This document shows, in pieces, positions 19,175 to 23,785 of a stretch of DNA of 23,785 nt. Made by a program: the position numbers and the translations under genes. Below the pieces are notes generated by a model. The model searched no databases. It was not told where the DNA came from and was given only the letters and a program-made list of their open reading frames with translations. The stretch is from a virus, in IMG/VR virus record IMGVR_UViG_3300018417_000945, positions 1 through 23,785 of that record; one strand, written 5' to 3'. The number at the start of each line of letters is the position of its first letter. Position 1 is the stretch's first letter.

Positions 19175-19824
19175 AATATTATAGACTGGAACCGACTTAC
19201 AAAAAGTCGCTCGTTGAATTTTATACCTTTACTCGACCTCTGAGTGATCTTAAGGAAGATCATGGTCTTCATGAAGACGCAAAGGCATACTTAGTTAAAG
19301 AGATTGGTTGGCGATGGGGAGACTTCACTGTCGAGGTGCCCGAAACTGACGAAGAAATTGCTGAGTGGTTAGAGTTCAAGGACGAAGGTCAATATGAAAC
19401 ATTCTATGATCTTGCAGTTGACTACGGTCTGACTGAAACAGACGAAGAGACTGGAGAAGAAGTCTTGCCATCAGATCGAAGCGTAGTCGAATTGATTGAA
19501 GGAATGCTATTGCCTGATCTGGATGATGATTACATTATGATCAGCGAGGATTATCCTGATGCTCAAATGAATTCTACTTGGGATGGATGTTGGGAAGACT
19601 GGAGTATCAGAACTGGTTGGACAGAAGACGCACCGGTGTTAGATGATGTCGATGAACTAATCGAAGAGGTCGATGAAGCATACGCCGAAGAATACGAAGA
19701 CGGTGTAGAGGCACTTGGTTGGACATTCGAAACCTGCGAATACGAAATGCACTGTAAGCCCATGATCACTCCTATTGATGAAAATGGTGAAGAGATCGGT
19801 GAACCAATGATGTCAGAGGAATAA
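19171..19824 (+). CDS. Very acidic hypothetical protein
   Basis: The ATG at 19171 follows AGGAGA (19158-19163) by seven bases, so I reject the earlier open start at 19144. The protein has 217 residues, of which 65 are Asp or Glu by my count (30 percent). The acid is spread along the chain, with runs such as DLDDD and DDVDELIEEVDEAYAEEYED. The first 60 residues are less acidic (KYYRLEPTYKKSLVEFY). No catalytic motif seen. Phage proteins with such charge may mimic DNA and block host nucleases or restriction enzymes, but this is inference. ATGA overlap with the preceding gene. Confidence 0.75.
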   Translation: MKYYRLEPTYKKSLVEFYTFTRPLSDLKEDHGLHEDAKAYLVKEIGWRWGDFTVEVPETDEEIAEWLEFKDEGQYETFYDLAVDYGLTETDEETGEEVLPSDRSVVELIEGMLLPDLDDDYIMISEDYPDAQMNSTWDGCWEDWSIRTGWTEDAPVLDDVDELIEEVDEAYAEEYEDGVEALGWTFETCEYEMHCKPMITPIDENGEEIGEPMMSEE

Positions 19825-19826
19825 TC

Positions 19827-20021
19827 ATGGAATGGGTATTAGTATACATCACTCTCACTTTTCATGGTCATCCAATAGTAGAGGAACTCGGTCGATACGA
19901 TTCAATGGCTGAATGCTTTAAGGCTAGAGAGTACAAATCTTTAGAATTGGGAAGTGAGTCGGGTTACTTTCCTGTAGGATCTCAGGCTGTGTGCGTGTCA
20001 AATCTAAAGGAAATTCATTAA
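19827..20021 (+). CDS. Small hypothetical protein
   Basis: A 64-residue protein: a strand pair (EWVLVYITLTFHGHPIVEELG), a helix with SMAECFKAREYKS, and a last strand (SQAVCVSNL). The two cysteines could pair. AGAGGAATAATC precedes the ATG with a GAGG site. It lies two bases after the acidic protein's stop. The pattern is seen in other phage small proteins without function. Confidence 0.65.
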   Translation: MEWVLVYITLTFHGHPIVEELGRYDSMAECFKAREYKSLELGSESGYFPVGSQAVCVSNLKEIH

Positions 20022-20332
20022 TGAATTTAGACATGTTCGGAAATCCTGTGGGAACAAAATACCCAGGAGAAGATGGTTGTCCCGAAGGCATGATGTGTAT
20101 TCCTGAACAGGACTTTCGCTCAATGCTTACGGATAATGACATGCAATACACTGCGGAAGGAACGATTGAACCTGCACAAGGCGATGCAGAAGCAATCATC
20201 GACTTCACAAAGGATTTGCTGTTTTTAGATATCAGCGTAATCCTTAACATGGCTGTACCTCTCACTATATTTGCTATATATGGCTTAACTATCTACGCAG
20301 GAGTGAAATTCATACAAAAAAAGTTCTCCTAA
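20021..20332 (+). CDS. Small membrane protein with C-terminal anchor
   Basis: A 103-residue protein. The ATG at 20021 shares one base with the previous stop (TAATG), with AAAGGA upstream; I do not use the open frame before it. The first part is soluble (NLDMFGNPVGTKYPGEDGCPEGMMCIPEQDF). Residues 72-95 are hydrophobic (DISVILNMAVPLTIFAIYGLTIYAGV) and the end is basic (KFIQKKFS), so the soluble part would lie across the membrane from the tail. Two cysteines are near residues 20-26. Function unknown. Confidence 0.65.
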   Translation: MNLDMFGNPVGTKYPGEDGCPEGMMCIPEQDFRSMLTDNDMQYTAEGTIEPAQGDAEAIIDFTKDLLFLDISVILNMAVPLTIFAIYGLTIYAGVKFIQKKFS

Positions 20333-20346
20333 ACCAAAAATAATGG

Positions 20347-20374
20347 TTGACTTACTGGTGGATCCTGTTATTAT
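20347..20374 (+). promoter_or_regulatory. Promoter of the repeated TTGAC/CCTG family
   Basis: TTGACT (20347-20352), a 16-base spacer ending in GGATCCTGT, and TATTAT (20369-20374), followed by ATAAT. It is nearly identical to the promoter at 20606. The upstream CAAAAATAATGG equals that at 6157. Confidence 0.85.
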
Positions 20375-20405
20375 ATAATCTGAACTAGCGAAAAGGACAG
20401 ATCAT

Positions 20406-20588
20406 ATGGAACTCCAAGTCATTGAAATCCCAAACATTCATGAGTTTGTCGGTAGCATTCCTGCCGGTAAAAGTCTTACTGTCTATGAAAAGGGTACTGA
20501 CCCATTAGACGGCTATGTCTTGTATGGTTTTGATGAAATCGGCATGTTTGATGCTGAGTTCAAAGCACCAGCCTATTGTTTTTGTTAA
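20406..20588 (+). CDS. Small hypothetical protein between two near-identical promoters
   Basis: A 60-residue protein: ELQVIEIPNIHEFVGSIPAGKSLTVYE, then DGYVLYGFDEIGMFDAEFKAP. It looks like a small beta-rich fold ending in YCFC. AAGGA lies 8 bases before the ATG, and a promoter lies before and after the gene. No family recognised. Probably a free-standing early gene. Confidence 0.6.
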   Translation: MELQVIEIPNIHEFVGSIPAGKSLTVYEKGTDPLDGYVLYGFDEIGMFDAEFKAPAYCFC

Positions 20589-20605
20589 AAAAGTGAAAAT
20601 AATGG

Positions 20606-20633
20606 TTGACATTCTGGTGGATCCTGTTAGGAT
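20606..20633 (+). promoter_or_regulatory. Promoter of the repeated TTGAC/CCTG family
   Basis: TTGACA (20606-20611), a 16-base spacer ending in GGATCCTGT, TAGGAT (20628-20633). It drives the CobT-like gene. The upstream AAAATAATGG is kept. Confidence 0.85.
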
Positions 20634-20657
20634 ATACATATAGTCAAGGAGAAAGTG

Positions 20658-22865
20658 ATGTTTTCACAAAAATCAGTTCTAGCCCGCTTACTCGCTAATG
20701 AGAATATTAGCGTCCAGCAGGGCAATTTTAAGACTGCCTTCTTTGATGTCGAGAATCGTGTTCTCGGTCTTCCTCTCTGGAAAGAGATGTCGGCTGATGT
20801 TTATGATCTTCTCGTAGGTCATGAAGTCGGTCACGCATTATACACACCTTCTGTCGATAAGATCCAGATCAAAGGTGTTCCCTTCGCATACGTTAACGTG
20901 ATTGAAGATATTCGGATTGAGAAGAAAGTTCTCTCCAAGTATCCTGGTCTTGTTAACAATTTCAAGCGTGGGTATAAAGAGTTAGTCGAGATGAATATCT
21001 TCGGCACCAAAGAGAAGGACATTAATGAGATGTCTTTCATGGATCGTCTTAACATCAAAGCCAAAGGTCGTGATCTGGTCGATGTGGAGTTCTCTGAGGA
21101 AGAGCAACCCTATGTCGATATGGCTATGAAGGTCGAGACATTCGAAGATGTTGAGAAAGTTTGCCGTGAGCTGGTTGCTTGGATCGGCGAGAAGTCTGAA
21201 GATCAGCAAGAGCAAGAGTCAGCGATGACTGCCGAGCAAATGCAGGATCTCATTGATCAACTTAAAGATGAAGACCAGACACCACCTCAAAGTGGTGAAG
21301 GTGAGTCAGAAGAATCTGATGAGAATGGTGAGGAGTCTAGCGACTCATCCAGCGACTCAGAAGATGGCGAAGGTGAGGAGTCTAGCGACTCATCCAGCGA
21401 CTCAGAAGAGGGAGATGAAGAGGGCGAAGAAAGTTCTTCTAGCGCCCAAGACACTCCAGCTACCGATGAGTTAGAGTCCGATGATGGCGAAAAGTCTATC
21501 GCTGGCAAAGGGGCTGACGGTGTGCCAGAGGGACTTCCTGAAGTTGAGACTGAGAATGCTCAATCTCAAAACATGGAAACGCTTGTCGATAACATCGGCA
21601 AAGTTTACGTGCAGGGAATGCCACGTGCGGTTTTCGAAATCCTTCGTAACGATTACAAGACAATTTTGGCTGAGCGAGTAAAGCATGACCAAAAGCTGGT
21701 TGAACTGGGTTACGAATTTGATGAGAATCCCGTTGCGTTTTCTACTTTCATGGCTGAGACCAAGCAAGTGGTTAATCTCATGGCTAAAGAATTTGAGATG
21801 CGTAAGGCTGCCTATCGTTCAGTTCGAGCCCGTACTTCGACTAAGGGTTCGCTTGATGTGAACAAGCTTCACTCTTACAAGTATGACGACCAGTTGTTCA
21901 AGCAGGTCACTACTCTTGCCGACGGTAAGAATCATGGAATGATCATGCTGGTTGATTACTCTGGATCAATGTATCATCGTTTGCCTGCGGTAATTCGCCA
22001 GACGATTGCTCTGGTTCAGTTCTGCAAGCGAGTGAACATTCCCTTTGAAGTTTACAGTTTCACTTCTACACGTGGTAGCGTTGATCGAGATGCACTAAAA
22101 GCCGCTTCTAGCAACTTGACCCGATTCGAGTATGATGAACTGGTGTTGAACCAGCTATTCACCAACAAGATGGGCAAGCGTGATTATGATGAGGCACTGA
22201 AGGGCTTCTATGATTCAATCATGAAAGTTCGTTACCTGAACCGATATGAGGCACTGGGAAGCACTCCTTTGAACTCTGCTCTTCTAGCCTGTGAGCATAT
22301 CATCAAAGATTTTCGAAAGAACAATCCAGTTCATAAACTGAACCTGATTACTCTGACTGATGGTCACTCAGATGCCGCTAGTATGGTTTACGGGGCTGAT
22401 TATGATCCATATAATTCAGCCGGTCAACGTCAACGTCAGCTAATTATTCCAGTGAACGGAAAGAATGTCACTCTTGAATATGGGTGGGGTCGATACCGTG
22501 AGCAAACTGCCGCACTTCTGAAAGCGATTTCTGGCAATGATATCACCACTGCAAACTTCTTTATCTGTGACCGTCGTGATTTTCGATCTGAACAGTATGC
22601 AATACTTGCTTGGGATCACGCCGCTCAAAAGAAAGCAAAAAGTGATATGTCAAAGAACGGTGTTTGGATTGTCGAGAACGACTCAGGTTATGATCGCCGA
22701 TTCATTATGCTGGACAAGTCTGCTTCTATGTCAGGTGAGACTGATGAACTTGAAATTGACTCAAGTGCAACCCCAGCCCAGATCGCCCGTGCCTTCAAAA
22801 AGCACAGTGGATCTAAGAAAGGCAACCGAGTTGTTACTCAGAAATTTGCAGAATTAGTTGCCTAA
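20658..22865 (+). CDS. CobT-like protein: HExxH metalloprotease-like domain plus VWA domain
   Basis: A 735-residue protein starting at ATG 20658 (AAGGAG six bases upstream). The N-terminal domain has the zinc motif HEVGH (55-59) and VIEDIRIEKK (81-90), with Glu83 as possible third ligand. An acidic, Ser/Asp/Glu-rich linker (about 205-275) follows. The C-terminal VWA domain has the MIDAS motif DYSGS (433-437) and TLTDGHSD (around 568). Marine T4-like phages have such proteins under the name CobT, from the VWA subunit of cobaltochelatase. The HExxH domain and phage context make a cobalt-insertion role doubtful. It likely works with the CobS-like AAA+ protein that starts at 23249. Confidence 0.85.
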   Translation: MFSQKSVLARLLANENISVQQGNFKTAFFDVENRVLGLPLWKEMSADVYDLLVGHEVGHALYTPSVDKIQIKGVPFAYVNVIEDIRIEKKVLSKYPGLVNNFKRGYKELVEMNIFGTKEKDINEMSFMDRLNIKAKGRDLVDVEFSEEEQPYVDMAMKVETFEDVEKVCRELVAWIGEKSEDQQEQESAMTAEQMQDLIDQLKDEDQTPPQSGEGESEESDENGEESSDSSSDSEDGEGEESSDSSSDSEEGDEEGEESSSSAQDTPATDELESDDGEKSIAGKGADGVPEGLPEVETENAQSQNMETLVDNIGKVYVQGMPRAVFEILRNDYKTILAERVKHDQKLVELGYEFDENPVAFSTFMAETKQVVNLMAKEFEMRKAAYRSVRARTSTKGSLDVNKLHSYKYDDQLFKQVTTLADGKNHGMIMLVDYSGSMYHRLPAVIRQTIALVQFCKRVNIPFEVYSFTSTRGSVDRDALKAASSNLTRFEYDELVLNQLFTNKMGKRDYDEALKGFYDSIMKVRYLNRYEALGSTPLNSALLACEHIIKDFRKNNPVHKLNLITLTDGHSDAASMVYGADYDPYNSAGQRQRQLIIPVNGKNVTLEYGWGRYREQTAALLKAISGNDITTANFFICDRRDFRSEQYAILAWDHAAQKKAKSDMSKNGVWIVENDSGYDRRFIMLDKSASMSGETDELEIDSSATPAQIARAFKKHSGSKKGNRVVTQKFAELVA
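21327..21409 (+). repeat. 45-base tandem duplication inside the acidic linker
   Basis: A 38-base block at 21327-21364 recurs without change at 21372-21409, a period of 45 bases or 15 codons. It encodes GEESSDSSSDSE twice. Perfect copying at third codon positions shows that the duplication is recent. Confidence 0.9.
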
Positions 22866-22880
22866 AATTGAAATTAGGGG

Positions 22881-22908
22881 TTGACTTACGGGTCAATCCT
22901 GCTAAAAT
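22881..22908 (+). promoter_or_regulatory. Promoter of the repeated TTGAC/CCTG family
   Basis: TTGACT (22881-22886), a 16-base spacer ending in CCTGC, TAAAAT (22903-22908) with extended -10 TG, and then ATAAT. It lies in the gap after the CobT-like gene and drives the small gene at 22945. Confidence 0.8.
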
Positions 22909-22944
22909 ATAATCTGAAATTGAGTTAAACCTTTGGAGATGAAA

Positions 22945-23181
22945 ATGCAAAAAGTTCAGGAAAAAATGCAAGCGATCAGTGCCGCTCAGAATGCCTTCGC
23001 TACTATAGAAAGTATTCGACCAGGTGCAATACCTCAAGAAACTAAGGTGCTGTTAGCCGAACTGAAAGTCGATCTAATGGATATACAAGATGCCCAAGAA
23101 GAGCAAAACTCTTCTGGTCCGTTTGGAGAAATGAACAATTTAGTTGAAAATTTCTTTGAAAATAATGCATTTAAAGGTTGA
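22945..23181 (+). CDS. Small helical hypothetical protein between the CobT-like and CobS-like genes
   Basis: A 78-residue protein, mostly helical (QKVQEKMQAISAAQNAFATIESI, then VLLAELKVDLMDIQDAQEEQN), ending in a phenylalanine- and asparagine-rich tail. I chose ATG 22945, six bases after GGAG; the ATG at 22939 touches that site. It has its own promoter, and its TGA stop is part of the next promoter's -35. Placed between the VWA and AAA+ genes, it could be a partner or adaptor, but the separate promoters weaken this. Family unknown. Confidence 0.65.
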   Translation: MQKVQEKMQAISAAQNAFATIESIRPGAIPQETKVLLAELKVDLMDIQDAQEEQNSSGPFGEMNNLVENFFENNAFKG

Positions 23182-23205
23182 CATTGTGGTCCAACCTGCT
23201 ATACT
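23178..23205 (+). promoter_or_regulatory. Promoter of the repeated TTGAC/CCTG family, -35 overlapping a stop codon
   Basis: TTGACA (23178-23183) includes the TGA stop (23179-23181) of the preceding gene. The 16-base spacer ends in CCTGC, and TATACT (23200-23205) is the -10. It drives the CobS-like gene. Confidence 0.85.
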
Positions 23206-23248
23206 ACTTGTATAGATTGAGATAAACCAAGTGACTGGAGACTATATT

Positions 23249-23785
23249 ATGATGAATTTATCCGAAACCCAAGCCAATCTTCTTGACTCGTTTGTAGCGG
23301 CTCACGAAGGTAAGGCTTCTTTTGAGCGCCAAGAGATGTTTACTTTTGCCGAAGAGAATGGCTTTAGTGGCTCTGCCGCTTACACTCTCATGAAACAACT
23401 CCCTCGCATCGGTCGTGGTATTTACCAGATGATCGGCTCGGGAAATGTTGTTCCCATGACACCCCAAGTATCGCCGCAAGCGATACCTCAGCAACCCGCA
23501 CCAGCCGCACCTGTTGCCGCTGTCGGTAAAGTGCAGTCTACCTCTTCTGAGGAAGTCTACGTGCCTAGTGCTGATTCTACGTTTGTGAAGTGGGGTTATT
23601 TCACTGACGTTAAGAAGATCATTCAAAGCCAGCTGTTCTATCCCATGTACGTTGCCGGTCTCTCTGGTAACGGTAAGACGATGATGATCGAACAAGCCTG
23701 CGCTACCCTCAAGCGTGAATACGTCCGTGTTCAGATTACGCCTGAGACTGATGAGGATGATCTGATCGGTGGATTCCGCTTGCTG
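23249..23785 (+). CDS. CobS/MoxR-like AAA+ ATPase, N-terminal part cut by the window edge
   Basis: The frame is open to the end of the window (179 residues). An N-terminal helical domain (1-65; DSFVAAHEGKASFERQEMF, then YTLMKQLPRIGRGIY) looks like a winged-helix or small binding domain. A Pro/Ala/Gln-rich linker follows (70-92), and the AAA+ core begins near 115: PMYVAGLSGNGKT holds the P-loop (137-144), then PETDEDDLIGGFRLL, as in CobS and other MoxR ATPases. Walker B and the arginine finger lie outside. GGAG is 8 bases before the ATG. MoxR ATPases usually work with VWA proteins, such as the one encoded just upstream. Confidence 0.88.
   Translation, partial: MMNLSETQANLLDSFVAAHEGKASFERQEMFTFAEENGFSGSAAYTLMKQLPRIGRGIYQMIGSGNVVPMTPQVSPQAIPQQPAPAAPVAAVGKVQSTSSEEVYVPSADSTFVKWGYFTDVKKIIQSQLFYPMYVAGLSGNGKTMMIEQACATLKREYVRVQITPETDEDDLIGGFRLL

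Noticed and set aside
21253-21508. Extra frames on both strands across the acidic linker
   Set aside because: They result from the tandem GA-rich repeat, which keeps all frames open; they have no ribosome site or sensible composition.
23258-23695. 145-residue open frame on the minus strand
   Set aside because: It lies opposite the start of the CobS-like gene, whose P-loop and ribosome site are clear. It has no good start site and no family resemblance.
20658-23785. Cobalamin synthesis (cobaltochelatase CobS/CobT) as the function
   Set aside because: The similarity is to the general MoxR-VWA pair. No CobN or other cobalamin gene is in view and the HExxH domain argues for another role.
1-23785. 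tRNA genes, CRISPR arrays, integrase or insertion sequences
   Set aside because: Gaps are all shorter than about 100 bases and are filled with promoters, one terminator and ribosome sites. I saw no cloverleaf, spaced repeats or transposase motif.

Overview
The window looks like part of the genome of a T4-like myovirus of the marine type, infecting a Gram-negative bacterium. The signs are dense genes all on the + strand, many one-base or four-base start/stop overlaps, strings of small unknown genes, and a set typical of this virus group: a T4-type 5'-3' nuclease (rnh), a PhoH-like ATPase, glutaredoxin, a FmdB-like small protein, a PAAR spike-tip protein, a giant subtilase-like protein, a PD-(D/E)XK nuclease and a CobT-like/CobS-like pair. 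The candidate spanin pair and the exported cytochrome c point to a host with an inner and an outer membrane. I cannot name the host. No tRNA, rRNA, CRISPR array, integrase or insertion sequence was seen, and no gene-free stretch exceeds about 100 bases.

Layout. 1-4318: a tightly coupled run that opens with the end of a peroxiredoxin, then a secreted c-type cytochrome, a Sm-like and an AbrB-like small protein, several unknown proteins, tiny membrane proteins and a likely i-spanin/o-spanin pair. 4322-6160: a sigma70-like promoter drives an unknown protein, glutaredoxin, a Sm-like/SH3 protein (second copy of a type also found at 2434) and a GT-B glycosyltransferase. 6157-10002: three promoters lead units with two unknown proteins, rnh and followers, and a HAD-type nucleotidase. 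10017-15587: two TATAAATA boxes (the T4 late-promoter sequence), a rho-independent terminator, the FmdB-like gene, phoH, two small proteins, the 1077-residue subtilase with Ig-like domains, PAAR and two small followers. 15599-23785: a region of short transcription units, most led by a recurring promoter with TTGAC[A/T], CCTG and an extended -10 box. It carries a PD-(D/E)XK nuclease, an HNH-like protein, many unknown small proteins, a very acidic protein, a metalloprotease-VWA (CobT-like) protein and the start of a CobS-like AAA+ ATPase.

How the parts may work together. The 15.6-23.8 kb region looks like early or host-takeover genes under strong host-type promoters. The 11.1-15.6 kb region looks like late, virion-associated genes. 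The peroxiredoxin, cytochrome c and glutaredoxin form a redox theme that may support host respiration or oxidative balance during infection. The most interesting items are the cytochrome c next to the peroxiredoxin, the protease-VWA plus AAA+ machine, the subtilase-PAAR cluster and the repeated promoter family. Function assignments rest on motifs read by eye; no database search was run.
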